Of a stretch of 64,000 nt of DNA, positions 1 to 8,003 are shown in pieces. Position 1 is the stretch's first letter. Every line of letters begins with the position of its first letter. The stretch is from the NCBI GenBank assembly GCA_013791955.1, contig VMSW01000008.1:124001-188000 (forward strand), given 5' to 3'. Position numbers and translations under genes: made by a program. A model generated the notes under the pieces. The model did no database searches. It saw only the letters and a list, made by a program, of their open reading frames with translations, and was not told where the DNA came from. This DNA is from Propionicimonas sp. (GTDB lineage Bacteria; Actinomycetota; Actinomycetes; Propionibacteriales; Propionibacteriaceae).

Positions 1-38
1 CCACAACCAGGAGCTCTACCAACTGAGCTATACCCACC
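1..38 (-). tRNA. tRNA-His (GTG), 3' part outside window
   Basis: Read on the minus strand the segment starts GGTGGGTATAGCTCAG and runs through the D-arm into an anticodon loop TTGTGG with anticodon GTG. The extra 5' G (position -1) typical of tRNA-His is present at base 38. Only the acceptor 5' strand, D-arm and anticodon start lie in the window; the anticodon stem 3' strand, T-arm and 3' acceptor are cut off. The neighbour is orn, a common actinobacterial arrangement. Confidence 0.9.
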
Positions 39-101
39 AAGTACCGCACGGTTTCCCAGTTCGGCCCGCCTAGCTTAGCCGGTTGCGGCGACGAGCAGAA
101 A

Positions 102-731
102 TCAGTCGGCGGTCGGCGTCGGGCGATGCCCGGTGAGGGCGCCCTGGTGTTTGGCCGCAATTTCGCGCAGCGTGTCGGTGGGGGCACCGGGAGGGTTCAC
201 GAACACGGCTTCGCGGTAGTAGCGAAGCTCCTCGATCGACTCCTGAATGTCAGCAAGGGCGCGATGGTTCCCGTTCTTGGCCGGGGTGTTGTAGTAGGCG
301 CGAGGGAACCAGCGGTGGGCGAGCTCCTTGATGCTGGACACATCCACATTGCGGTAGTGCACGTGGGCCTCGAGTGCTGGCATGTCGCGGGCGAGGAAGG
401 CGCGGTCGGTGCCGATGGTATTGCCTGCCAGCGGGGCCTTGCGGGGCTCGGGGACGTGCTCACGGATGTAGCCAAGCACCAGCTCCTCAGCCGCAGCCAT
501 CTCCATCCCGCCTTCCAACAGCGGCAACAGGCCCGACTTGGAGTGCATGTCGCGGACGAAGTCGCCCATCTGCGCCAAGGCTTCGGCCGGCGGCTTGATC
601 ACCACCTGCATGCCATCGCCGAGCACATTGAGATCGCCGTCAGTGACCAGGACTGCGACCTCGACAAGGGCATCTGCCTTGAGGTCCAGACCAGTCATCT
701 CGCAATCGATCCAAACCAGGTGCTCACTCAC
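102..731 (-). CDS. orn: Oligoribonuclease (DEDDh 3'-5' exonuclease)
   Basis: A 209-residue protein that degrades 2-5 nt RNA and pGpG to mononucleotides in the cytoplasm, the last step of mRNA decay. DEDDh residues are visible: Asp9 and Glu11 in WIDCEMTGLD, Asp109 in NTIGTDR, His156 and Asp161 in GNHRALADI. Length matches the family. I chose the GTG start at 731 because the conserved N-terminus (SEHLVWIDCEMTGLD) begins there; the open frame continues upstream to 947 but that part has no family similarity and would cross a strong hairpin. tRNA-His follows downstream on the same strand. Confidence 0.96.
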   Translation of the reverse strand: MSEHLVWIDCEMTGLDLKADALVEVAVLVTDGDLNVLGDGMQVVIKPPAEALAQMGDFVRDMHSKSGLLPLLEGGMEMAAAEELVLGYIREHVPEPRKAPLAGNTIGTDRAFLARDMPALEAHVHYRNVDVSSIKELAHRWFPRAYYNTPAKNGNHRALADIQESIEELRYYREAVFVNPPGAPTDTLREIAAKHQGALTGHRPTPTAD

Positions 732-817
732 GGCCCACACTCTAGAGCCAACCACCCACAGTCCGGTGCCAGGGTCAGCTCGTGACTGGTCAGGGACGCG
801 ATCGGGAGGCAATAGAA

Positions 818-853
818 GGGGGCCGGCGCGCTGGGTAGCGTGCGCCGGCCCCC
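818..853 (-). terminator. Hairpin terminator between the 79-aa ORF and orn
   Basis: A perfect 12-bp inverted repeat, GGGGGCCGGCGC at 818-829 and GCGCCGGCCCCC at 842-853, encloses a 12-nt loop. On the minus strand it lies 18 nt beyond the stop of the 79-codon gene and is followed by TTCTATT, a weak U-tract. It separates that gene from orn. Confidence 0.75.
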
Positions 854-870
854 TGTCGGGTGCCAAAGCT

Positions 871-1110
871 CTAGAGGCCCTGGCGGAAGTGCAGCAGGTG
901 TCGAGCCTGCTCGGTGCGCAGCCGGTCAAGGCTGCGCTCCAGCTCACTGGTCTGCAGTGCGCGAGCCCGTCGAAGGCGCCGGCGCTCGGCCGAGCTTCTG
1001 GCGAAGTGAATCAGCACCAATCCGAGCCGAAGCGCGGCCCGATCGAGCGGACGGAGCCGATCGAGTATTGGCGGGTGTGTTTGCTGGGTGATTAGTTGCG
1101 AATTGCTCAT
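871..1110 (-). CDS. Small arginine-rich conserved-type protein, function unknown
   Basis: A 79-residue ORF starting ATG at 1110 with a GAGG stretch upstream. The middle (ALRLGLVLIHFARSSAERRR) looks like one short hydrophobic helix followed by a strongly basic helix with heptad-like Arg/Leu spacing. This layout (LRLGLxLIxW/F followed by an Arg-rich tail) recalls small uncharacterised actinobacterial proteins, from memory. A strong hairpin terminator follows at once, which supports it being a transcribed gene. No enzymatic motif is seen. It could be a peripheral membrane or nucleic-acid-binding peptide. Confidence 0.6.
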   Translation of the reverse strand: MSNSQLITQQTHPPILDRLRPLDRAALRLGLVLIHFARSSAERRRLRRARALQTSELERSLDRLRTEQARHLLHFRQGL

Positions 1111-1267
1111 GGTTACCTCGGGTATTTGTGCAGCACGGAATAGCCGCTCGGCGGCGGCGAAGAATGATGCGAGTTGTTTAGGGCTCGGCGAATTGAGGCC
1201 CCGGCCGGGGTGGGCATGGGGCAGCGCAGCTAGAGGGTGTAACCCCTAGTGGTAGCGGTGTAGATCG

Positions 1268-1354
1268 TCAGGACTGACGGTAACCGGGCACGACGACGGG
1301 GCCAGTATTGGTACGCGGCTGGTCCTGGTAGCGAACTCTGGCGGTGGTGATCAT
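1268..1354 (-). CDS. 28-codon small ORF with strong ribosome binding site
   Basis: ATG at 1354 is preceded by AAAGGAGG (1364-1371) with 9-nt spacing, one of the best Shine-Dalgarno matches in the window. The peptide begins MITTARVRYQDQPRT and ends VVVPGYRQS; it has no hydrophobic segment and no codon run suggestive of attenuation. It lies upstream of the 79-residue gene on the same strand, behind a sigma-A-like promoter at 1396-1424. It may be a genuine small protein or a leader ORF. I do not recognise it. Confidence 0.45.
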   Translation of the reverse strand: MITTARVRYQDQPRTNTGPVVVPGYRQS

Positions 1355-1563
1355 CAACTCTGGCCTCCTTTCTTGTCGACGGCGCAACGGGAATTACCAT
1401 AACCACTTACAGCCATTGATGCAACTCCCGTCACAAGGTTTGAGTGATGTTGCTCACCTGAGGCCATCCTGGGCGGCGCTGAGCTGACTCGGCTGCAGGG
1501 TTTGCTGACTGCCGAATGCGGCTGCGGGCCCCGGCCGAGATACCATTCACACGCAGTCCGCGT
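1355..1563. other. Intergenic region with minus-strand promoter
   Basis: This stretch between the 28-codon ORF and tRNA-Arg holds the minus-strand promoter at 1396-1424 and no ORF with a plausible ribosome site. The interval 1111-1267, downstream of the 28-codon ORF, contains only a GC palindrome CCCCGGCCGGGG near 1200 and a GGGT-GTA-ACCC mini-hairpin near 1236. Confidence 0.5.
1396..1424 (-). promoter_or_regulatory. Sigma-A-like promoter for the small-ORF pair
   Basis: On the minus strand TTGCAT (1424-1419) and TATGGT (1401-1396) are separated by exactly 17 bp. The predicted transcription start falls about 20 nt before the AAAGGAGG of the 28-codon ORF. Confidence 0.45.
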
Positions 1564-1636
1564 GCCCCCGTAGCTCAGTGGATAGAGCAGCGGCCTTCTA
1601 ATCCGACGGTCCCAGGTTCGAGTCCTGGCGGGGGCG
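1564..1636 (+). tRNA. tRNA-Arg (TCT)
   Basis: A 73-nt cloverleaf without encoded CCA: acceptor GCCCCCG pairs with CGGGGGC (1629-1635), the D-stem is GCTC/GAGC, the T-arm is CCAGG-TTCGAGT-CCTGG, and the anticodon loop CTTCTAA gives TCT. The anticodon stem is odd: only the three central pairs are Watson-Crick; positions 27-43 (G/A) and 31-39 (C/T) are mismatched as I align it. Confidence 0.92.
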
Positions 1637-1698
1637 CTCCACCGGTTTCGGTGCAGCTAGACTCCCCGCACGCAACGTTGAGCTGGGTGGTGTTAGCC

Positions 1699-3072
1699 AT
1701 GGCCGTTACCAATGGCCAAATCTCCTTCTGGTGGCAGCAGATCGGGCTGCCGCAGCAGCGTGCGTCGCTACCGGGCTCGATCGAAGCCGATGTCGCCATC
1801 GTGGGCGCTGGCTTCACCGGTCTGTGGGCCGCCTACTACCTGAAGAAAGCCCAGCCGGACGCCCGAGTGGTGGTGCTGGAGCAGCGATTCGCCGGTTACG
1901 GCGCCTCCGGCCGCAACGGCGGTTGGTGTGTGAACTCGATCACCGGCGGACGTGAGCGCTACCTGCACAGTCACGGCACCGACGCAGTTGTCGCCTTCCA
2001 GCAGGCAATGAATGACACCGTCGACGAAGTGGTGCGGGTGGCGGCCGCGGAGAGCATCGAGGCCGACATTCGCAAGGGCGGAGAGTTCAATGTCGCCTAC
2101 ACCCCGGCCCAGGCGGCTCGAATGCGGGCATTCCACGAGGCTGAGGCTCATTGGCCTGGCGCTGACGTCCAACTGCTCACCGCACCCGAGGCCGCGGCCC
2201 GCATCAACGTGGCCAATGCCCTTGGCGCCACTTGGCAGCCGCACTGTGCCCGGGTGAATCCGGCCAAGCTTGCCAGTGGACTGGCCGCGGTGGTTGAGGC
2301 GCTCGGCGTCCAGATCTATGAAGGCACCACCGTCACCCAGATCAGTTCCGGGCAAGTTCAGACCGACTTCGGGGTGGTGCGCGCCCCAGCGATCATCAGA
2401 GCTACCGAAGGTTTCACCGCCAACATTCGCGGTGAGCATCGCACGTGGCTGCCGATGAACTCCTCCATGATCGTCACCGAGCCGCTACCGCCGCAGACCT
2501 GGGCACAGATCGGTTGGGGCGGGGCCGAGACCCTGGGCGACTACGCCCATGTGTACATGTATGCCCAACGCACCGCCGATGACCGGATCGCGTTCGGCGG
2601 ACGCGGCGTCCCGTATCGCTACGGCTCGCGGGTTGATGCCGACGGGCTCACCCAGCAGCGCACCATCGAAAGCCTGACCGATTTGTTGCGCAGGTTCTTC
2701 CCGGCCGCAGCCGGTGCCGAGATCGACCACGCCTGGTCTGGGGTACTAGGGGTGCCCAGGGATTGGGCGGCGACCATCGGTTTCGATCCGAGCACCGGGC
2801 TGGGTTGGGCTGGTGGCTACGTGGGCACCGGGGTGGCCACCACCAATCTGGCCGGACGGACGCTGGCCGACCTGGTGCTGCGTCGCGACACCGAACTGAC
2901 CCGGTTGCCCTGGGTCGGTCGGAAAGTGCGCAAGTGGGAGCCTGAGCCGTTGCGCTGGTTGGGCGTCCAGGCGATCTATGCCGCCTACCGGGCAGCCGAT
3001 CGCCAGGAGGCGGCTGGTCGGGCCACGACCGCGCCAGTGGCGCGGATCGCCGATCTGATTTCCGGCCACTGA
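1699..3072 (+). CDS. FAD-dependent amine/amino-acid oxidoreductase (DAO family)
   Basis: A 457-residue flavoenzyme. The N-terminal dinucleotide-binding motif VAIVGAGFTGLWAAYYL (residues about 31-47) is followed by a Glu-ending strand (VVVLEQ) and the GASGRNGGW segment typical of the gamma-glutamylputrescine oxidase/DAO group; a C-terminal GYVGTGVATTNLAGRTLADL segment closes the FAD site. It probably oxidises an amine or N-substituted amino acid to an imine with O2 as acceptor; the substrate is unknown. The ATG at 1699 is used because the frame upstream runs through tRNA-Arg. It ends 27 bp from the convergent GH3 gene. Confidence 0.85.
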   Translation: MAVTNGQISFWWQQIGLPQQRASLPGSIEADVAIVGAGFTGLWAAYYLKKAQPDARVVVLEQRFAGYGASGRNGGWCVNSITGGRERYLHSHGTDAVVAFQQAMNDTVDEVVRVAAAESIEADIRKGGEFNVAYTPAQAARMRAFHEAEAHWPGADVQLLTAPEAAARINVANALGATWQPHCARVNPAKLASGLAAVVEALGVQIYEGTTVTQISSGQVQTDFGVVRAPAIIRATEGFTANIRGEHRTWLPMNSSMIVTEPLPPQTWAQIGWGGAETLGDYAHVYMYAQRTADDRIAFGGRGVPYRYGSRVDADGLTQQRTIESLTDLLRRFFPAAAGAEIDHAWSGVLGVPRDWAATIGFDPSTGLGWAGGYVGTGVATTNLAGRTLADLVLRRDTELTRLPWVGRKVRKWEPEPLRWLGVQAIYAAYRAADRQEAAGRATTAPVARIADLISGH

Positions 3073-3098
3073 GCTTTGCAGGCCGGGGCACCGGGGGA

Positions 3099-5372
3099 TC
3101 AGTTGATGCGGAAGCTTGCCCTGACCTGGCGGGTCGGATCTGAACTCGGCCCCACCCGTAGCTCGAACTTTCCGGGTTCGACCACTCGTTGACCGGCCGC
3201 AGTCACGATGCTGCAGGCTGCAGCATCAAACTCGATGGTTGCGGTCACCGTTTCGCCGGGGGCCAACCGCACCTGAGTAAAAGCCTTCAACTCCTGATCG
3301 GCCCAGGCTGCGCTGGTCACCCGGTCACTCACGTAGGCCTGGACGGTCTCAGTCGCCGGCCGCTGGCCGAGGTTGCGCAGCTGGATGCTCGCCCGAACGC
3401 GGTCCGCAGCGGCATAATCGCTGGTCTGAATCTGAAGCTCGCCATATTCGACTTCGCTGTAGGCAAGTCCCTCACCGAAGGCGAACAGCGGTCGTTGAGT
3501 GAGGTCGGCATAGCGATCGCCGTGCTGGCCCCGAATCTGGTTGTAGTAGACCGGTTGTTGGCCGACGTGGCGGGCGTAAGTGATCGGCAGCCGTCCGGTC
3601 GGCTCGATGAGGCCGAGGATCAGCTCAGCGATGGCTTGACCGCCGCGCATTCCCGGGTTGAAGGCGGCGATGATCGCGGCTGCATCGAGGGCAGCGGGGG
3701 GCAGGGTGCTTGGTTTGGATTGCACCAGCACTACCACCATCGGGGTGCCAGTGGACGCGATGGCCTCCAGCAGGGCGATCTGGCCGCCCTGCAACTCCAA
3801 AGTGGCCGTGGATCGACCCTCCCCGGTCAGGGCGACGGTGTCGCCAACCACCACCACAGCCAGATCGGCGGACGCGGCTGCCGCAGTTGCCGCCGCCAAT
3901 AGGGCCGAGTCTGACTGGGCGGCCACGAAGACGTCCGGACGGGGCTGGCCATCAGGGAAGTGGGTGCCCTCCGGGTCAGGAGCCAACGTGCCGATCTCAG
4001 CACCCTTGGCATAGGTCACCTGCCAGTTCTGCGGCGCGACTTGGATGAATCCGTCCCGCACCGTTTGGATGCTGCTGCGCGGGTGTCCGCCCGGCATCCA
4101 GGTGACCTGGCCAGAATCGCCAGCCCAATCGCCCAGCATCGCTTGGGGGTCGTCAGCGTTGGGGCCGATCACCGCGATCTTGCGTGTCTCGGCGCAGACC
4201 GCCCGGCCGGTCTCCTCCGCTCTCAGGACGCCGGCCACCGGGAGCGTGCCATCGTTGGTCAGCAGCACCAAGGAACGCCTGGCCAGCTCGAGGTTGACCG
4301 CGCGATGCTCGGGGCTGGCGATCCTGGACTGGCGAACCAGATCGGGGTATCGGGGATCTTCGAAAAGCCCGAGGCGGAACTTTAGGCGGAGGATTCTGCT
4401 TACGGCGGCGTCCACCTCGGCTTCGGTGATTCGTCCCTCGGCTAGGGCTGCCAGGGCACCTTCGTAGAACGTCGGGGTGGTCATGATCACGTCATTCCCG
4501 GCCCGCACCGCCAGGGTCGAGGCTTCGGTGATGTTGGCGCAGACCTGTTGTTCCCAGACCATCCGGCCGACGTTGTCCCAGTCGGTAACCAGCAGCCCGT
4601 CGTAGCCCCATTCGCCCTTGAGGACGTCGTTGATCAGCCAGCGGTTGGCGGTAATCGGCACGCCGTCCATCGACTGGTAGCCGAGCATGAAGGTGCCCAC
4701 CTGCTCGGAGGCCGCACGCTCGAAGGGTGGCAGAAACCATGACCGCAGTTTGCGCTGGCTGAGGTCGGCTTCGCTGGCATCTCGGCCGCCCTGGGTTTCG
4801 GAGTAGCCGGCGAAATGCTTGGCGCAGGCCAATACGGAGTCCGGGTCGGCCAGCCCGGTGCCCTGATAGCCGCGAATCATCGCCGAGCCCAGCTCACCGA
4901 TCAGGTAGGGATCTTCGCCAAAGGTCTCATTCACTCGGCCCCACCGTAGGTCGCGGGTGATGCACAGCACCGGCGAGAAGGTCCAGTGCATGCCGGTGGC
5001 GGCCATCTCTACCGCCGTCACTCGGGCGGCCCGCTCGATCAGGGACGGGTTCCAGCTGCAGGCCATCGCCAGTTGGGTGCCGAAGATCGTGGCACCTGGC
5101 CAAAAGGAGTGCCCGTGGATGCCGTCATCGGCCACCAGGAGCGGAATGTGCAGCCGCGTCTGACTCGCCAGCTGGTGAGCCTGGCTCATCAGCTCCGGCG
5201 AGGTGTGCAAGATGCTGCCAGCGTGGCGCTCGGTGATGGCCTCATGCAGATCGCCCCGGGCGTCCAGCATCAGCATCTGGCCGACCTTTTCTTCAGGGGT
5301 CATCCGGGCCAGTAGATCGGCTGTTCGCGCCGCCACGCTGGCGTGCGGATCAAGATAGGTCGCAGTGGGCAC
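3099..5372 (-). CDS. Glycoside hydrolase family 3 (beta-glucosidase/beta-xylosidase type)
   Basis: A 757-residue protein with the three-domain GH3 architecture: a TIM barrel with KHFAGY (185-190) and nucleophile Asp264 in GLLVTDWDNV, an alpha/beta sandwich carrying candidate acid/base Glu518 in LTGEGRS, and a C-terminal fibronectin-III-like domain. There is no signal peptide, so it probably cleaves imported oligosaccharides in the cytosol. The GTG start at 5372 has AAGGAG 8 nt upstream. It is the last gene of a minus-strand operon (CE7 esterase, HpaI aldolase, GH3) whose divergent partner encodes sugar-acid oxidation enzymes. GH3 sequence alone does not separate glucosidase from xylosidase or arabinofuranosidase. 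Confidence 0.92.
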   Translation of the reverse strand: MPTATYLDPHASVAARTADLLARMTPEEKVGQMLMLDARGDLHEAITERHAGSILHTSPELMSQAHQLASQTRLHIPLLVADDGIHGHSFWPGATIFGTQLAMACSWNPSLIERAARVTAVEMAATGMHWTFSPVLCITRDLRWGRVNETFGEDPYLIGELGSAMIRGYQGTGLADPDSVLACAKHFAGYSETQGGRDASEADLSQRKLRSWFLPPFERAASEQVGTFMLGYQSMDGVPITANRWLINDVLKGEWGYDGLLVTDWDNVGRMVWEQQVCANITEASTLAVRAGNDVIMTTPTFYEGALAALAEGRITEAEVDAAVSRILRLKFRLGLFEDPRYPDLVRQSRIASPEHRAVNLELARRSLVLLTNDGTLPVAGVLRAEETGRAVCAETRKIAVIGPNADDPQAMLGDWAGDSGQVTWMPGGHPRSSIQTVRDGFIQVAPQNWQVTYAKGAEIGTLAPDPEGTHFPDGQPRPDVFVAAQSDSALLAAATAAAASADLAVVVVGDTVALTGEGRSTATLELQGGQIALLEAIASTGTPMVVVLVQSKPSTLPPAALDAAAIIAAFNPGMRGGQAIAELILGLIEPTGRLPITYARHVGQQPVYYNQIRGQHGDRYADLTQRPLFAFGEGLAYSEVEYGELQIQTSDYAAADRVRASIQLRNLGQRPATETVQAYVSDRVTSAAWADQELKAFTQVRLAPGETVTATIEFDAAACSIVTAAGQRVVEPGKFELRVGPSSDPTRQVRASFRIN

Positions 5373-5414
5373 CGCAGTTCTCCTTGGGTGGGCGTTGGAC
5401 GGTTTGCCCGCGGC

Positions 5415-6185
5415 TCAGCGTTGCTGGGCGGCTTCGACGGCGGTTTGCAGGCCGCTGGCCAGCACGTCCATATCGGTGAGGGCGGTGAGCCAGCTGGCGC
5501 CGCGATCGCGCCAGTGGTGGGCCATTGCGGCATCAGAGCAATGCATCCCTACCGGCATTCCGGCCGCCTTCGCCGCAGTCAACACCGAGGTGAGTAGGTC
5601 GTCTACCGCTTCGCTGTTGCGGTAGGTCTGGCGGCCGAAGCCGGACGACAGGGCTAGGTCGTTGGGCCCGATGTAGACAGCGTCGACCCCTGGGGTGGCC
5701 AGTATTTCGGCCAGATTGGCCACCGCCTGAGCCGTTTCGATCATCACCACGCACATGGTCTCCGCGTCGGCCTGCTCCGGGGGCAGGATCGGCCGAGCCG
5801 ACCACAACGGCCCCCACGACCGAATGCCGTTGGGCGGAAAACGGCAGGCCTGGGCGGCCGCCAGAGCTTCGGCGCCGTTGTTTACCATCGGCACGACTAC
5901 TCCGCAGGCGCCAGCGTCGAGGGCCCGCATGATCTGGCCCGGCTCGTTCCAGCGCACTCGCACCAGCGGGACGCGGCCGACCACCCGCATCGATGCCAGC
6001 AATCCGGGCAAGGTGGCCGTGTCGCTGTAGCCGTGTTGGGCGTCGACGCACACCACGTCCGCCTCGGTTGCTGCCACCAGTTCGGCCACCAGCGGGTCGG
6101 CCGAAACTGACCAGGCGCCGATGGCGGCTTCGCCGTCCCGCCAGCGTGCGCGCAGCCGGGTGCTGTCTGGTACGGGTTGGTTCAT
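5415..6185 (-). CDS. HpcH/HpaI-family class II aldolase
   Basis: A 256-residue metal-dependent aldolase that splits 2-keto-3-deoxy sugar acids or 4-hydroxy-2-oxo acids into pyruvate plus an aldehyde. Family residues: His51 in VDAQHGY, Arg77 in VPLVRVRW, Glu150 in VVMIET and Asp176 in YIGPNDLA. It is closest in pattern to 2-keto-3-deoxy-L-rhamnonate and 4-hydroxy-2-oxoheptanedioate aldolases. The ATG at 6185 overlaps the esterase stop (6182-6184), so it is translationally coupled. In this cluster it would act after the IlvD/Edd dehydratase. The longer frame upstream is esterase coding sequence read out of phase. Confidence 0.88.
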   Translation of the reverse strand: MNQPVPDSTRLRARWRDGEAAIGAWSVSADPLVAELVAATEADVVCVDAQHGYSDTATLPGLLASMRVVGRVPLVRVRWNEPGQIMRALDAGACGVVVPMVNNGAEALAAAQACRFPPNGIRSWGPLWSARPILPPEQADAETMCVVMIETAQAVANLAEILATPGVDAVYIGPNDLALSSGFGRQTYRNSEAVDDLLTSVLTAAKAAGMPVGMHCSDAAMAHHWRDRGASWLTALTDMDVLASGLQTAVEAAQQR

Positions 6186-7147
6186 CTGCCTACCACCTTG
6201 TCGAGGAACTCGAGTTGCTTGAGGAAATGCCCAGGTCCGCCGCCTTCGTGCCCGGCGAACGGATAGGGCTCGATCTGGTGTGGCCCGCTCCAGCTGTTGA
6301 AGGCGGCGAACACCGAGGAAGGCAGGCAAACCGAGTCCATTAGGCCGACTGAGAACAGTGCTGGAGCGGTGGCTCTGGCGGCGAAGTGGACGGCGTCGAA
6401 GTAGGAAAGGGTGTTGAACACCTGATCAATCCGGCCCGGATGGACGGCAAGGTAGCGCTTGACTTCGGCGTAGGGGTCTTCGTCGCTGTGTTCAACCGAG
6501 TGCCGCCAGTGGCTGCCGAAGGGGACGTCGGGCATGGCGGCGATGAGCCCGCTACTCAGTCCGGCGGCAGCGATGGCGATGCCGCCGCCTTGGCTCACGC
6601 CGGTGACGGCCAGTGGGCCCACCTCGGGCAGTTCGCCCAGGGTGTCGATGAGCCGGACGGCATCGGTGTAGACCCGCCGGTAGTAATAGTCATTCGGCGA
6701 CTCCAGGCCGCGGGTGGCGTAACCGGGTGCGGCGGCGCCGTGCCCGACCGGATCGGGGGTGTCGCCGCCGGCGCCCCACCAGGCGCCCTGGCCGCGAGTG
6801 TCCATGAAGGCGTAGCTGTAGCCGGCACCGACCCAGGCCAGGTGTTCGTGCGGCAGGCCGCGCCCGCCGCCATACCCGTTGAAACCGACCACGGTTGGCA
6901 GCGGTTGGGTGACTCCCCGAGGGCGCAGCAGCCAGGCGGAGATCGGATGCCCGCCGAAGCCGGCGTAGCGCAGGTCGATCACTTCTACCGCACGTAGCCC
7001 GGGCAGAGCCGGGCGCAGTTCTGGAGTCCAGGCCAGTTCGCGGGCTGCGGTGAGGGTGTGGTGCCAAAACGTGTCGAAATCCCCAGGAGCGCTGAGCTGG
7101 GCTCGATACTCATGCAAGGCAGGTAGCGGCAGATCGACAAGTGCCAT
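6182..7147 (-). CDS. Acetyl-xylan esterase/cephalosporin-C deacetylase type (CE7)
   Basis: A 321-residue alpha/beta hydrolase of the AXE1/CE7 family, which removes acetyl groups from xylo-oligosaccharides. The catalytic triad is visible: Ser185 in GVSQGGG, Asp271 in GLMDSVCLPS and His300 in AGHEGGG; the family RGQG motif is at about 118-121. No signal peptide, so a cytosolic de-acetylase of imported oligomers. ATG at 7147 has GGAGGAG upstream. It is the first gene of the minus-strand operon and faces the FadR-type regulator across the operator at 7192-7209. Confidence 0.92.
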   Translation of the reverse strand: MALVDLPLPALHEYRAQLSAPGDFDTFWHHTLTAARELAWTPELRPALPGLRAVEVIDLRYAGFGGHPISAWLLRPRGVTQPLPTVVGFNGYGGGRGLPHEHLAWVGAGYSYAFMDTRGQGAWWGAGGDTPDPVGHGAAAPGYATRGLESPNDYYYRRVYTDAVRLIDTLGELPEVGPLAVTGVSQGGGIAIAAAGLSSGLIAAMPDVPFGSHWRHSVEHSDEDPYAEVKRYLAVHPGRIDQVFNTLSYFDAVHFAARATAPALFSVGLMDSVCLPSSVFAAFNSWSGPHQIEPYPFAGHEGGGPGHFLKQLEFLDKVVGR

Positions 7148-7191
7148 GGGGGCTCCTCCTGGTGGCGGGGCAGCGGACAACTCATTGGGTG

Positions 7192-7209
7192 ACTTGTCCT
7201 CTGACGAGT
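7192..7209. promoter_or_regulatory. Palindromic operator 1 (FadR-type regulator)
   Basis: ACTTGTC-CTCT-GACGAGT is an inverted repeat with one mismatch. It is nearly the same as the perfect palindrome at 15146-15163 (ACTTGTC-AGAG-GACAAGT). It overlaps the -35 box of the regulator promoter and lies between that gene and the divergent esterase operon. The TTGT/ACAA half-sites suit a FadR-subfamily GntR protein; the assignment to the adjacent regulator is inference. Confidence 0.75.
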
Positions 7210-7222
7210 TAGAGACTAGCAT
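7194..7222 (+). promoter_or_regulatory. Promoter of the regulator/sugar-acid operon
   Basis: TTGTCC (7194-7199) and TAGCAT (7217-7222) are 17 bp apart. The -35 box lies inside the palindromic operator, consistent with autorepression. The predicted start is near 7229, giving a leader of about 45 nt before the ATG at 7275. Confidence 0.55.
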
Positions 7223-7274
7223 CAGTGCACGGCGGGGACACCCCCACATCAATTCGACGACGAGGGAGGAACTG

Positions 7275-8003
7275 ATGGCAACAGCCTTGTCCAGTCGTAC
7301 CAAAGTGAGCGAAGACTTGGCCATTTTGTTGGCCGAGCCCTTAGCCAAAGGCGAAATGGTTGCCGGCGACCCAATCGCCTCCGAAGTTGAACTCGCTGAG
7401 ACCTATGGCGTTAGTCGTCCCGTGGCCCGCGAGGCCGTGCAGATGCTGGCCCTAGCCGGGGTGCTCTTGGTGCAACACGGTAAGCGCACCACCGTGCGGC
7501 CGGAACGGGAATGGAATGTGCTCTCGCCGTCAGTGAACATTGCTTTCGAGCGGGCTGGCCGAGGCGACGAACTGCGCCGCCAACTCTATGAAGTGCGCCT
7601 GGTTCTGGAGAGCGCCTGCGCCGGGATGGCCGCCCACCATGCGAGCAATGCCGAGCGTGACAACATTCGCGCGATCATCGAACGCACCACCGAATTGGCT
7701 GGAGCGAACGGTTCGATGGAGCGATTCCTTGAGCTTGACCGGGTTTTTCACGGTCTGCTCTATTCCCTCACTGGGAACCTGCCGATGAGTCAGATTGCGC
7801 GTGACGTCCAAGGGTATTTGGCCAGTTCTTGGGAGTCCTCCAAGCTGACCGAGGCAGACATGTCCGAATCCGCTCGACAGCATCAAGTGATCGGCCAAGC
7901 CGTCATCGCTGGTGATTCGGAAGCGGCAAAGAAGGCGATGGATCACCACATCCGGTGGGCTGCGGCCATCGAACGGGTCGATCCCGAGCCCAACGGGTCG
8001 TGA
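7275..8003 (+). CDS. FadR-subfamily GntR transcriptional regulator
   Basis: A 242-residue regulator. Residues about 8-75 form the winged helix (ASEVELAETYGVSRPVAREAVQML is the recognition helix region), and the C-terminal all-helical FCD domain carries the expected metal/ligand residues (LELDRVFHGLL, His-rich DHHIRW near the end). It probably senses a sugar acid or keto-deoxy acid of the adjacent pathway and controls both palindromic operators. The ATG at 7275 has GGGAGGA 5-11 nt upstream. Its stop overlaps the GTG of the next gene (GTGA), so it is the first cistron of a five-gene operon. Confidence 0.92.
   Translation: MATALSSRTKVSEDLAILLAEPLAKGEMVAGDPIASEVELAETYGVSRPVAREAVQMLALAGVLLVQHGKRTTVRPEREWNVLSPSVNIAFERAGRGDELRRQLYEVRLVLESACAGMAAHHASNAERDNIRAIIERTTELAGANGSMERFLELDRVFHGLLYSLTGNLPMSQIARDVQGYLASSWESSKLTEADMSESARQHQVIGQAVIAGDSEAAKKAMDHHIRWAAAIERVDPEPNGS

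Noticed and set aside
1516-1698. N-terminal extension of the FAD oxidoreductase
   Set aside because: The frame is open but passes through tRNA-Arg, so the ATG at 1699 is used.
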